Assembly (NCBI GenBank): GCA_934294885.1
Contig: CAKRAK010000013.1
Coordinates: 7,953 to 71,952, forward strand
DNA: 64,000 nucleotides
Direction: 5' to 3'
DNA from: an uncultured Lachnospiraceae bacterium
GTDB taxonomy: Bacteria > Bacillota > Clostridia > Lachnospirales > Lachnospiraceae
Shown: positions 25,744 to 34,857 of the stretch, piece by piece
Layout: every line of letters begins with the position of its first letter
Numbering within the stretch: position 1 is the stretch's first letter
Notes under the pieces: generated by a model
The model's input: the letters and a program-made list of their open reading frames with translations, nothing else
Told to the model about the DNA's origin: nothing
Database searches by the model: none
Position numbers and translations under genes: made by a program

Positions 25744-26058
25744 ATGAGTGTATCACCGATTCATGGAATTTTGAATAACGATGCAATACTGAATAACATG
25801 AATACCGCGCAGGTTACTACTGACAACGGTACAGCCTTTGACAGCCTGCTTTCTTCTGCTATTAACATGTACAAAGAAACAGATGATTATCAGAACGCGG
25901 CAGAGGAATCAGAGATTAATTTTGCACTTGGATATTCTACCAGTACCCATGATCTGGCTGTTGCACAGCAAAAGGCCAATATATCATTACAATATACTGT
26001 AAAGGTAACGAATAAGGTATTGGAAGCATATAAGGAACTGATGAATTTACAGATATAA
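25744..26058 (+). CDS. fliE: Flagellar hook-basal body complex protein FliE
   Basis: 104 residues, normal for FliE. The C-terminal half (TSTHDLAVAQQKANISLQYTVKVTNKVLEAYKEL) is the conserved helix that joins the rod to the MS ring. A GAGGAG ribosome binding site precedes the ATG. It follows flgB-flgC in the standard order. Confidence 0.93.
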   Translation: MSVSPIHGILNNDAILNNMNTAQVTTDNGTAFDSLLSSAINMYKETDDYQNAAEESEINFALGYSTSTHDLAVAQQKANISLQYTVKVTNKVLEAYKELMNLQI

Positions 26059-26168
26059 TACTGTATAGATTAGGGCAGATTACGGGAACCGTGATAGATG
26101 GAATTCAGATCTTTGTTTCTGCCGGATGAAGATAAAAGGTGGATGTTATATCCCTTGTAAGGAGCATT

Positions 26169-27785
26169 ATGTTAGAGAGATTGAAAGGAATCCAGACTCG
26201 GATTGTTGAGTTTTGGAATCGATTTACAAGTAAACAAAAGACATTAATTGTTTCCATAACGGCGGCAGTGATCTTGACACTGGTGGCGTTAATTGTGTTG
26301 TTGAATCGTACGACATATGTTGATTTGGTAACTTTTGATAATACAGCGGATGCCGCTAATGCCAAAACAGTACTGGATGACAGCGCGATTCCGTATAAAG
26401 TATCCGGTAACGGACTGTCATTTACGGTAGATGAAAAGAGTGAAGCGCAGGCAAGACTTGCATTAGGTGAGAACAACATTGCCACAAACGTTAATAAGGA
26501 TGTGGATTGGGCACTGGAAAACAGTATGTCTACAACTGACAGTGAAAGGAATCTGAAACAAAAAATCTTAACTCAGAACCAGATTGGAAACGATTTGGAG
26601 CTGATTGATGGAATCAAACAGGCATCTGTTCAGATTACGGTTCCGGATAGTACGAATTCCCTTTTATCCAGTGAGAAGGAAACAACAGCCAGTGTACTGT
26701 TGATTACGACAGGTGATTTTGATTCTGCTAATATTGAGGGAATTGCAAATTATGTGGCTACTTCTCTTGGTAATAAGACGACAGATTCTATTCGAATTGT
26801 AGACCAGACGGGATCGTTGCTCTTTGGTGGGGATAACGATGCAAATACTACAGCGGGTTCTGCTGCCCAGACAGTTAAAATAACAAAACAGGTTACGGAT
26901 AATATACAGGATCAGGTCAGAGGCTTGTTTGTGAACTCCGGCATTTATAATGATGCGGATGTAAAAGCAAATCTGGACATTGATCTGGATTCCACAACGA
27001 TTAACGATGAGCATCACTATACGGATGATACGGAGGATGATACAGGACCTTTGGTGGAACAGTATACATACGATGCAGCGAATGTAGATGGAACTGCCGG
27101 AATTCCCGGAACGGATACCAATGACGATTTGGTACAGGATTATGAAATCCGGAACGGAACCAGTGCCAACAGCAGTGCAAATGTTGTGAAAAATGTATTT
27201 CACGACAGTGTAACCAATACCGTAACGGAAAAAGCGGTTGGTACGGTTAACACTGCAAATTCTACCATTGCGGTTGTCTTGTTAAAATACAAAATATATG
27301 ATGAAGCAAATATGAAAAAGTCAGGTGAGCTGAAAGGTACAACATTTGAGGCATTTCAGAATGAACATAGCGAACAGACACCTCTTGATGTGGATGATGC
27401 CACCTATGCATTAGTTGAAAAGGCAACCGGAATTTCTCAGGATAATATTCAGATACAGGCATTTGAAGTTCCTTTATTCTATCCGAAAGAAGTAAGTGCC
27501 GCTGATACAGTAACGAATTATCTTCAGTTTTTGCTTGCAATTTTAATTGTTGCTTTATTATGCTTTGTTGTATTTAAGGGAATGAAACCGGTAGAAGTAA
27601 CCGAGATGGAACCGGAATTGTCCGTGGAAGCATTGCTTGCAACTACAAAGGAGAATCAGACCTTAGAAGATATTGAATTCAGTGATAAGTCAGCAACAAG
27701 ACAGCAGATTGAACGTTTTGTGGATGAAAATCCGGAAGAGGTTGCATTGCTGTTACGTAACTGGTTGAATGATGATTGGGATTAA
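26169..27785 (+). CDS. fliF: Flagellar MS-ring protein FliF
   Basis: 538 residues from the ATG at 26169, supported by AAGGAGC at 26158-26164; another ATG 30 bases upstream also has a weak site. Two membrane helices flank a periplasmic ring-building region: an early one (TLIVSITAAVILTLVALIVLL) and one near the C-terminus (FLLAILIVALLCFVVFKGM). The ring domain contains the usual QNQIGNDLELIDGIKQASVQI. The C-terminal ENPEEVALLLRNWL binds FliG. Confidence 0.94.
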   Translation: MLERLKGIQTRIVEFWNRFTSKQKTLIVSITAAVILTLVALIVLLNRTTYVDLVTFDNTADAANAKTVLDDSAIPYKVSGNGLSFTVDEKSEAQARLALGENNIATNVNKDVDWALENSMSTTDSERNLKQKILTQNQIGNDLELIDGIKQASVQITVPDSTNSLLSSEKETTASVLLITTGDFDSANIEGIANYVATSLGNKTTDSIRIVDQTGSLLFGGDNDANTTAGSAAQTVKITKQVTDNIQDQVRGLFVNSGIYNDADVKANLDIDLDSTTINDEHHYTDDTEDDTGPLVEQYTYDAANVDGTAGIPGTDTNDDLVQDYEIRNGTSANSSANVVKNVFHDSVTNTVTEKAVGTVNTANSTIAVVLLKYKIYDEANMKKSGELKGTTFEAFQNEHSEQTPLDVDDATYALVEKATGISQDNIQIQAFEVPLFYPKEVSAADTVTNYLQFLLAILIVALLCFVVFKGMKPVEVTEMEPELSVEALLATTKENQTLEDIEFSDKSATRQQIERFVDENPEEVALLLRNWLNDDWD

Positions 27786-27809
27786 CATACAAACATCTGG
27801 GAGGTAACT

Positions 27810-28826
27810 ATGTCAACATATGATAATGGTGAGCTTTCCGGAATCCAAAAAGCAGCAATTTTGTTGATTGCTTTAGGTCCGGAGAAGTCTGCAAATGTAT
27901 TTAAACATTTAAAGGATGATGAAATTGAATCTTTAACGCTTGAAATCGCGAATACAAGAAGTGTTCCTCCTGATTTAAAAGAACAGGTTTTGGAAGAGTT
28001 TTATGAAGTATGTCTTGCACAGCAGTATATTGCCGAGGGTGGTATCGGATATGCAAAAGAATTGCTGGATAAGGCACTTGGAGAGGATAAGGCAAAGGAT
28101 GTAATCGGAAGGCTGACAGCGTCCTTGCAGGTTCGCCCGTTTGAATTTGTCAGAAAGGCAGACCCTTCGCAGCTGCTAAACTTTATTCAGGATGAACATC
28201 CACAGACGATTGCTCTGATTTTGGCGTACCTGCCTTCCAGTCAGGCTGCCGCAGTTGTTGGTGCATTGCCGCCTGAAAAACAGGCTGATGTTGCAAAGAG
28301 AATTGCATTAATGGATCGAACCAGTCCGGATGTAATTAAGGAAGTGGAGAAGGTATTGGAAAAGAAGCTGTCATCCCTTGTGAATCAGGATTACACCATT
28401 GTTGGTGGTGTAGATGCCATTGTTTCGATTTTGAATACTGTAGATCGTAGCACAGAGAAGCATATTATGGAGACCTTGGAAATCGAAGAACCGGAGCTTG
28501 CGGATGAGATTCGTCGTAAGATGTTTGTATTCGAGGATATCTTAAGTCTGGATAACCGTGCAATTCAGACTGTTCTTCGTGAGGTTGACAACAGTGAGCT
28601 TGCAATTGCATTGAAGAATGCCAATGAAGATGTACAGAATTGTATCTTTAACAATCTTTCATCCCGTCTTGCAAGTATGATAAAAGAGGATATGGAATAT
28701 ATGGGTCCTGTCCGTTTGAAAGATGTAGAAGAAGCCCAGCAGAAAATTGTTAATATTATACGTAAATTAGAAGACACCGGTGAAATTGTTATTTCACGAG
28801 GTGGAGGAGATGAAATTATTGTCTAA
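27810..28826 (+). CDS. fliG: Flagellar motor switch protein FliG
   Basis: 338 residues, the usual length. The N-terminal domain binds FliF. The middle domain has the EHPQTIALILAYL (EHPQ) motif near 130. The C-terminal domain contains the charged residues that contact MotA (EDILSLDNRAIQTVLREVD). It forms the rotor face of the C ring. fliH starts inside its end. Confidence 0.96.
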   Translation: MSTYDNGELSGIQKAAILLIALGPEKSANVFKHLKDDEIESLTLEIANTRSVPPDLKEQVLEEFYEVCLAQQYIAEGGIGYAKELLDKALGEDKAKDVIGRLTASLQVRPFEFVRKADPSQLLNFIQDEHPQTIALILAYLPSSQAAAVVGALPPEKQADVAKRIALMDRTSPDVIKEVEKVLEKKLSSLVNQDYTIVGGVDAIVSILNTVDRSTEKHIMETLEIEEPELADEIRRKMFVFEDILSLDNRAIQTVLREVDNSELAIALKNANEDVQNCIFNNLSSRLASMIKEDMEYMGPVRLKDVEEAQQKIVNIIRKLEDTGEIVISRGGGDEIIV

Positions 28827-29706
28827 TTTGATAAAATCAAGATTTGTTGCCTTTTCTCAGGATAATAAATTAGTAATTGATGCAAATCAGAATAAAATCA
28901 TAAAAGCAATTAATTCCGGTGTAGAGGAATTTACACCTCAGGGGGAATCCTTAGAAGAAGCAGTAGCAGAGGCTATGATTCGGGATGCAGAGTTGGATGG
29001 TGTCGATTTTGACGGAGATATTTTGACGGTAGATACGGAACAGCTACCGAATCCCGATGACGAAAACGGAGATTTATCTAAGGTAACCGCTAAGGTATTG
29101 AACTCGGCAAAACAGGAGGCAGAGGATATTGTAAACCGGGCTCATGATGAAGCGGAGCAAACCCGTGCCGAAGCTTATGAAAATGCAATTCAGATTAAGG
29201 AAAATGCCAATCAGGAGGGATATGAAGCCGGTTATCGGGAAGGTATGGAAAAAGCACAAGCTGAGATTTCCCTTCAAAAAGAGGAGCTTGATCAATTGAA
29301 ACAGTCTCTTTTGGATGAGAATGAAGAATTTCGGAATAATCTTGTAAAAGAAACCGAGCATAAGATGGTAGATATTCTATGCGGGCTGGTGCAGTCGGTT
29401 ACCGGTGTGGTAGTGGAAGATCAAAGAGATGTATTGTTATTTATGATTAACAAAGCAATGCAGAATCAGGATGACAGCAAGCATTATATTATTAAGCTTT
29501 CAAAAGAGGACTATTCACAGATAAATGATAAGAAAATGGATATATATGGTGCTTTTAATCCCAATATAGATATTGAACTGTTTGAGGATGCGAAATTAGA
29601 AAAAAGTCAATGTATCATTGAAATGGATCATGGAATATTGGATTTAAGTCTGGATGTTCAGATGGATAATCTGATCACGGCGTTAAAGTTAATGATAAAG
29701 GACTAG
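28810..29706 (+). CDS. fliH: Flagellar assembly protein FliH
   Basis: 298 residues from the ATG at 28810, with GAGGTGGAGG upstream and a 17-base overlap with fliG. A long central coiled coil (about 105-200) rich in Glu, Ala and Gln, with a GYEAGYREGMEKA segment, precedes a C-terminal globular domain. FliH binds and restrains the export ATPase FliI. The sequence family is weakly conserved, but the position between fliG and fliI is diagnostic. Confidence 0.88.
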   Translation: MKLLSNLIKSRFVAFSQDNKLVIDANQNKIIKAINSGVEEFTPQGESLEEAVAEAMIRDAELDGVDFDGDILTVDTEQLPNPDDENGDLSKVTAKVLNSAKQEAEDIVNRAHDEAEQTRAEAYENAIQIKENANQEGYEAGYREGMEKAQAEISLQKEELDQLKQSLLDENEEFRNNLVKETEHKMVDILCGLVQSVTGVVVEDQRDVLLFMINKAMQNQDDSKHYIIKLSKEDYSQINDKKMDIYGAFNPNIDIELFEDAKLEKSQCIIEMDHGILDLSLDVQMDNLITALKLMIKD

Positions 29707-29715
29707 GGTGATCAT

Positions 29716-31020
29716 TTGGAAATTAATTATGATGCTTATCTATCTTTAGCAAATCGTTCTTATGTCAAAGAATTGGGTAAGGTTGCAAAAATAGTGGGGC
29801 TTACGGTTGAGTCTGTGGGTCCCACCTGTAAATTAAATGATTTATGTAAGATAACATCAAAGGATGGATGTCAGAAGGTTATGGCGGAGGTAGTAGGCTT
29901 CCGGGATAACCGTGTTTTGCTCATGCCCTTTGACAGTGTAGACGGAATCGGATTAGGAGCAACCGTGGAAAATACAAAGGACCCCTTAAAGGTAAAGGTA
30001 GGTCCTGAATTGTTGGGACGTTCCTTAGATGGTCTTGGCAGACCAATGGACGGAAAGGAACTCAATCTGACGGATACTTATCCGATTGAGGCACCTCCGC
30101 CGGATGCATTGAAACGAAAAATGATTTCTGATGTATTACCCTTAGGTGTTAAGGCTGTAGATGGTATGATTACGGTTGGAAAGGGACAGCGTATTGGTAT
30201 TTTTGCTGGCTCCGGTGTAGGAAAATCTACTTTGATGGGAATGTTTGCCAGAAATACAAAGGCTGACATTAATGTGATTGCGTTAATCGGAGAACGTGGC
30301 CGTGAAGTAAGAGAGTTTATTGAACGGGATTTGGGAGAAGAGGGAATGCGTCGTTCCGTGCTTGTAATTGCAACCTCGGACAAGCCGGCTCTGATTCGTA
30401 ATAAAGCAGCAAAGACAGCAACTGCCATAGCAGAATATTTTAGAGATCAAGGCAAGGATGTTTTGCTTATGATGGATAACATGACAAGATTTTGTATGGC
30501 TCAAAGAGAAATTGGACTTGCGTCCGGAGAACCGCCGGTTACGAGAGGGTATCCACCATCGGTGTATTCGGAATTACCTAAGGTATTGGAACGTGCCGGT
30601 AATTCAGAAAAAGGTTCTATTACCGGATTGTATGCCGTTTTGGTTGACGGAGATGATTTTAACGAACCGATTTCCGATACCGCAAGAGGTATTTTAGATG
30701 GACATATTATTTTATCAAGAGCGTTAGGACACAAAAATCATTATCCTGCAATTGACGTGTTGCAGAGCATATCCCGTTGTATGAGTTCCATCGCTACAAA
30801 GGAGCACAAACAGATAGCCGGCAAAGTAAAAGAGGTATTGGCAACATATAATGAAGCAGAGGATTTGATTAATATAGGTGCATATAAAGCGGGTTCTAAT
30901 CCGGATATTGATTTTGCCATATCAAAGATTCATCAGGTGAATGAATTTCTGATGCAGGATGTAGATAGTAAATATATGTTTGAAGATGAAATTTCCATGA
31001 TGCGGCAAATATTTGAATAA
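29716..31020 (+). CDS. fliI: Flagellum-specific export ATPase FliI
   Basis: 434 residues, starting at a TTG that follows GGGTGATC. Walker A GSGVGKST is at about 165-172, followed by LIGERGREVREF and the ATP-synthase beta-like core. The ATPase energises unfolding and delivery of export substrates, together with FliH and FliJ. The product is F1-beta-like, and the flagellar context excludes the F-type synthase. Confidence 0.96.
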   Translation: MEINYDAYLSLANRSYVKELGKVAKIVGLTVESVGPTCKLNDLCKITSKDGCQKVMAEVVGFRDNRVLLMPFDSVDGIGLGATVENTKDPLKVKVGPELLGRSLDGLGRPMDGKELNLTDTYPIEAPPPDALKRKMISDVLPLGVKAVDGMITVGKGQRIGIFAGSGVGKSTLMGMFARNTKADINVIALIGERGREVREFIERDLGEEGMRRSVLVIATSDKPALIRNKAAKTATAIAEYFRDQGKDVLLMMDNMTRFCMAQREIGLASGEPPVTRGYPPSVYSELPKVLERAGNSEKGSITGLYAVLVDGDDFNEPISDTARGILDGHIILSRALGHKNHYPAIDVLQSISRCMSSIATKEHKQIAGKVKEVLATYNEAEDLINIGAYKAGSNPDIDFAISKIHQVNEFLMQDVDSKYMFEDEISMMRQIFE

Positions 31021-31037
31021 GATTTTCAGGAGTATTT

Positions 31038-31493
31038 ATGGCGAAATTTATATACGAAATGCAAAATATTCTGGATATAAAATATAAGCTGGAGGAACAG
31101 GCAAAGCAGGAATATATGTCTGTACAGGCGAGATTAAATGATGCCGTTCTTACATTAAACCGTTTAGAGGAGCGAAAGAGCTCCTATATGGATCAATATA
31201 TGTCAATGGTTTCTGACCGGCTTTATGTTTTGGAGATAGAAAATTGTAAAAATTCAATTATTATAATGGATGAGTATATTGCCAGACAACAGGCGGTGAT
31301 TGATAAGATTCAGCAGGAACTGGATTTGGCTGTGTTAAAATTAAACGAAGCCATGAAGGAAAGAAAAATTCACGAAAAGCTTAGAGAAAATCAATTTGAA
31401 AAATTCAAAAAAGAATTGAATCTGGAAGAAATGAAAGAAATTGATGAATTGGTCAGTTATCGATATAACAGTCTTGAACCGGAGGATGAATAA
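31038..31493 (+). CDS. fliJ: Flagellar export protein FliJ
   Basis: 151 residues, almost entirely helical with heptads (YEMQNILDIKYKLEEQAKQEY, later IDKIQQELDLAVLKLNEAMKERK). FliJ is a coiled-coil stalk protein that fits inside the FliI hexamer and recycles chaperones. Its sequence is poorly conserved, so the call relies on length, coiled coil and place after fliI. Its stop overlaps the next start (TAATGG). Confidence 0.85.
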   Translation: MAKFIYEMQNILDIKYKLEEQAKQEYMSVQARLNDAVLTLNRLEERKSSYMDQYMSMVSDRLYVLEIENCKNSIIIMDEYIARQQAVIDKIQQELDLAVLKLNEAMKERKIHEKLRENQFEKFKKELNLEEMKEIDELVSYRYNSLEPEDE

Positions 31494-32248
31494 TGGCAAA
31501 AAAAAATAAAAAACAAAAAAATGAGAATGGAGAAGGTGTAGGAAGCAAAATTGTTTCGGTTATATTTGTTGTTTTAATTATAGCTGTATGGCTTGCAATA
31601 TTGGCTGTTTTAATTCGCTTGGATATCGGTGGTTTTGGAAGTGGCGTATTACGTCCTATTTTAAAGGATGTTCCGGTTGTGAATAAGATATTGCCGGAGC
31701 CTTCGGAAGAAGAATTGGAACAGGAAATAGCAGAAAACAGTGAAGATCAGATTGCAACAATGTCTCAGGCACGGGATATGATTGCACAGCTTCAGGAAGA
31801 AAATGACAAGCTTCAGAAAAAAAATAAATCATTAAACGAAAAAGTGGATGATCTTGAGAAAGAAACAGAGCGTTTAAAGGTGTTTGAGACAGAACAGGCA
31901 GACTTTAAAGCGGAAAAAGAAAAATTTTATAACGAAATAGTCTATGGAGAAAACGCTCCGGATGCCGATACATATAAAGAATGGTATGAGAGCATTGATG
32001 CTGCCAATGCAGAGGCAATATACCGACAGGTAATTTCTAATCAACAGGCGGACAGTGATTTAAAGAATCTTGCTAAGACCTACGAGAATATGAAACCTGC
32101 CGAAGCGGCAGCCGTGTTGGAAAAGCTTGCAAATTTGGATACGGTTGCAGAAATTCTGTCTGCAATGAAAGCTGAAAGCCGGGCTAAGATTATGGACGAG
32201 TTTGATGCTGCCTTTGCGGCTAATGTAACAAAGAAATTAATGCCTTAA
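31493..32248 (+). CDS. MotE-like/MgtE-N domain flagellar protein
   Basis: 251 residues. A lysine-rich N-terminus leads into one transmembrane helix (IVSVIFVVLIIAVWLAILAVL), then a coiled coil at about 90-140, and a C-terminal domain of the MgtE intracellular type (TYENMKPAEAAAVLEKL, SAMKAESRAKIMDEF). Proteins of this build, called MotE or FliJ-associated, occur after fliJ in many Firmicutes and help assemble or place the motor. Function here is inferred by position. Confidence 0.75.
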   Translation: MAKKNKKQKNENGEGVGSKIVSVIFVVLIIAVWLAILAVLIRLDIGGFGSGVLRPILKDVPVVNKILPEPSEEELEQEIAENSEDQIATMSQARDMIAQLQEENDKLQKKNKSLNEKVDDLEKETERLKVFETEQADFKAEKEKFYNEIVYGENAPDADTYKEWYESIDAANAEAIYRQVISNQQADSDLKNLAKTYENMKPAEAAAVLEKLANLDTVAEILSAMKAESRAKIMDEFDAAFAANVTKKLMP

Positions 32249-32276
32249 CCATAAAATATATGAAAGGAGGCAGAAT

Positions 32277-33692
32277 ATGAAAATTAACAGTAATTTATCA
32301 GTGAACGATTCCTATGGTGGAACAGATAAAACCAAGGCTTCCACCGGTGATGCAATCATGGATTTTGCAAATATTTTATCTGTGGCTTCTGAATCTAAGA
32401 CAGACACCACAATCCATCAGTCTGAAACGGTTCCGGTGGCTTCGTCTGAACAGTTATCGAAAAAGGATAACAATGTTGGCAATCAGGCACAGCCTGTAGC
32501 AAAAGATAATGGGACAACAGATGATAAGCAGGTGGATTCTGACAAGGCAAATATAGTGAAAGACGATAATTCTAAGGTAAATACCGAAGATACAACAATC
32601 CCTTCACAGCCGGATGCTATAGATAAAGAGCCGGATATGGATAAGGTGGTGGAAGCAATCAGTTCTTTGCTGATTGACTTGGCTGATATTCTTAATCTGT
32701 CTGTAGATGAGTTGACACAAACAATGGAGCAGTTGAATTTTTCAGTGGATGATCTGTTAAATCCGGATAATCTGAAGGAGCTGATGCTCACGGTAAATCA
32801 GGCTGATTCAACAGATTTGCTGGTTGATGAAGGATTAAGTGAACAGTTTCAAGCTATAATGGACAGCCTTAACTTGTGTCTTTCCCAATTGCCGGATGAT
32901 TTTGAAAACCTGACGGAGTCCATTCCTGTTACGATGTTGACAGAGAATCTTCCGGAACAAATGGATTTTGTGATGCAGGAGGATATACCGGAAACAGGTA
33001 TGGAATTTGTGGATGCTGACGCACAGACAGAGCCGGTTGTTATTGTTGAGAATAACAGAACGGATGATTCCAACGGTAAAAAAGAATTTTCTGAAAATAC
33101 AGAACATTTGGAGTCTGATGTAGTTGGAAAACCTGTTATTGATAGTAAAAAACAGGATAATGAAATTCACTTTGAAAATCCGATTCTCCAAAATATTCAG
33201 GAGTCTTTAGAGATGACAGATGATGTGGCTCTTTCCGGAGAGATAACAAGAGCGCAGGTTCAGGTGATTGACCAGATTGTTGAACAGGTAAAGGTTCAGA
33301 TGAATCAGGATAATACAACATTACAAATGCAGCTCTATCCGGAGCATTTAGGAAGAATACAGATTAATGTTGTATCAAAGGAAGGCATTATGACAGCCCA
33401 GATTGTTGCAGAAAATGATGCTGCAAAACAGGCAATCGAAGGAGGCCTTGCAAGTCTGAAGGAAACGATGGAAAATCAAAATATCAAGATAGAAGCCATA
33501 GAAGTAATGGTTTCCACGACTGGTTTCCAACAGAATGATGAAAAAAATGAATTTGCAAATCCCCAGTCCAAGGGTAAAAAGTCCGGTAAAATTGATTTAA
33601 ATGCCCTTGAGGATGGAGATGTGGATGCAGATGATATGGGTGAACTGGAAAAAATGAAGGTTTCCGGAAGCAGTGTGAGTTATTCCGTATAA
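32277..33692 (+). CDS. fliK: Flagellar hook-length control protein FliK
   Basis: 471 residues. The first ~330 are Asp/Ser/Glu/Gln-rich and disordered, as expected for a molecular ruler. The C-terminal core (LQMQLYPEHLGRIQINV, then VVSKEGIMTAQIVAEN, and EAIEVMVSTTGF) is the Flg_hook domain that switches export specificity at FlhB. AAAGGAGG precedes the start. A CodY-box-like sequence lies within the coding region (see separate entry). Confidence 0.92.
   Translation: MKINSNLSVNDSYGGTDKTKASTGDAIMDFANILSVASESKTDTTIHQSETVPVASSEQLSKKDNNVGNQAQPVAKDNGTTDDKQVDSDKANIVKDDNSKVNTEDTTIPSQPDAIDKEPDMDKVVEAISSLLIDLADILNLSVDELTQTMEQLNFSVDDLLNPDNLKELMLTVNQADSTDLLVDEGLSEQFQAIMDSLNLCLSQLPDDFENLTESIPVTMLTENLPEQMDFVMQEDIPETGMEFVDADAQTEPVVIVENNRTDDSNGKKEFSENTEHLESDVVGKPVIDSKKQDNEIHFENPILQNIQESLEMTDDVALSGEITRAQVQVIDQIVEQVKVQMNQDNTTLQMQLYPEHLGRIQINVVSKEGIMTAQIVAENDAAKQAIEGGLASLKETMENQNIKIEAIEVMVSTTGFQQNDEKNEFANPQSKGKKSGKIDLNALEDGDVDADDMGELEKMKVSGSSVSYSV
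33085..33099 (+). promoter_or_regulatory. Near-perfect CodY-box sequence inside fliK
   Basis: AATTTTCTGAAAATA matches the 15-base CodY consensus at 14 positions, with only the last base different. It encodes EFSEN of FliK. CodY is encoded 9 kb upstream and intragenic CodY sites are known elsewhere, but this AT-rich coding sequence could match by chance. Confidence 0.45.
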
Positions 33693-33715
33693 TTCTTTAG
33701 TTTTTTCGGGAAAAT

Positions 33716-33723
33716 TCCGATAT
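33716..33723 (+). promoter_or_regulatory. Possible sigma-28 -10 element upstream of flgD
   Basis: TCCGATAT resembles the flagellar sigma-28 -10 consensus GCCGATAT at seven of eight positions and lies in the fliK-flgD gap, 42 bases upstream of flgD. The -35 region (TTAG/TTTA) is poor, so the call is weak. TCGG (33706-33709) and CCGA (33717-33720) also form a small hairpin. Confidence 0.3.
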
Positions 33724-33764
33724 TATATGTGTATATTTATTAAATAATAAAAGGAGGTAGAAAG

Positions 33765-34307
33765 ATGGCAATTAGTATTGATACATCTACTGCAGGAGCA
33801 GTCGGTAGTACAGCAACCACATCAAGCTCCGGTGGAAATGATATGGACAAGGATATGTTCTTACAGCTTCTTGTAACACAGATGCAGTATCAGGACCCAA
33901 TGAATCCAACAGATAATACAGAGTATATGTCCCAGTTAGCTCAGTTTTCAACATTAGAAGCTATGCAGAATCTTGGAAGTACCATTTCAAGTGGACAGAT
34001 GATGAGCTTAACAGGTCAATATGTTATTTTAAATGTTCCGGATTCGGCAGGAAAGATTACACAGGTAAGTGGAATTGTTGATTATGTAACAGTTAATGAC
34101 GGTAAGACCTATCTTCATGTGAATGATAACTATTATTCTTCTGATTATTTGGATTCTGTTGTAAGTTATGATTATCTTCAGCATTTGATTAATTCAGGTA
34201 ATACGGGTAATACCGGTGATGCAGATAATACTACCGGTGATAATACCGGAGATTCCACGGAAGATAACACCGGTAATACGACAGACAATACTTCAGGTGA
34301 TTCTTGA
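33765..34307 (+). CDS. flgD: Flagellar hook-capping protein FlgD
   Basis: 180 residues with AAAGGAGG upstream. The core DKDMFLQLLVTQMQYQDPMNPTDNTEYMSQLAQFS is the diagnostic FlgD N-terminal segment. A strand-rich middle follows. The last ~35 residues are a low-complexity tail of Asn, Thr, Gly and Asp repeats (GNTGNTGDADNTTGD). FlgD caps the growing hook and is lost when the hook is complete. The protein lacks the larger C-terminal domains of proteobacterial FlgD. Confidence 0.9.
   Translation: MAISIDTSTAGAVGSTATTSSSGGNDMDKDMFLQLLVTQMQYQDPMNPTDNTEYMSQLAQFSTLEAMQNLGSTISSGQMMSLTGQYVILNVPDSAGKITQVSGIVDYVTVNDGKTYLHVNDNYYSSDYLDSVVSYDYLQHLINSGNTGNTGDADNTTGDNTGDSTEDNTGNTTDNTSGDS
34196..34300 (+). 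repeat. Low-complexity ACCGGTGATAAT-type repeats at the flgD 3' end
   Basis: Imperfect short repeats of AATACCGGT/GATAAT in frame give the NTGDNTGD-like tail of FlgD. The repeats vary in spacing, consistent with slippage-type expansion. Confidence 0.6.
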
Positions 34308-34366
34308 TGATACTGTTGGTAGTAAGGTAACGAAGATCAAAGGCATAATCAAAAGGAGTTGATTGA

Positions 34367-34780
34367 ATGGATTTTGTACATAACTCATATGTGTCCATGG
34401 ATCAGGCAGCACTGGCATACCTTAGTTCTTCCAAACAGGAACCAAAGACCGGTAATTTGTCAGATCGCCAGGTTGTTTCCTTTCAGGATGTTTTACAGAA
34501 AAAACAACAGGAAGCAGTTGATAAAGACAGTTTGATTTTCTCCAAGCATGCAAATGAGCGTCTGATTTCCAGAAATATTAATTTGAACGAGGAACAGATG
34601 TCCCGCTTGAATAAGGGTGTTGTTCAGGCAAGAGAAAAGAGAATTAATGAATCCCTGGTTATGATGGATAACATTGCATTTATAGTGAATGTAAAAAATA
34701 ACACGGTTGTGACTGCCATGGATCAGGCAGCAAATGATAATAATGTTTTTACAAATATTGACGGAGCAGTAATTGTTTAG
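34367..34780 (+). CDS. TIGR02530-family flagellar operon protein
   Basis: 137 residues. The segment from about 57 to the end (LIFSKHANERLISRNINL, then INESLVMMDNIAFIVNVKNNTVVTAMDQ) matches the conserved TIGR02530 protein found between flgD and flgE in Firmicutes. Its exact role is unknown; hook assembly is likely from position. An AAAAGGAGT ribosome binding site is present. Confidence 0.8.
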   Translation: MDFVHNSYVSMDQAALAYLSSSKQEPKTGNLSDRQVVSFQDVLQKKQQEAVDKDSLIFSKHANERLISRNINLNEEQMSRLNKGVVQAREKRINESLVMMDNIAFIVNVKNNTVVTAMDQAANDNNVFTNIDGAVIV

Positions 34781-34857
34781 CTGGACCTTTATGGAAGCTA
34801 AGTTCTCCCGAATGACAGAAGGAGAATCCGTTATTTAGAATTAGGAGGTCGTTAATT

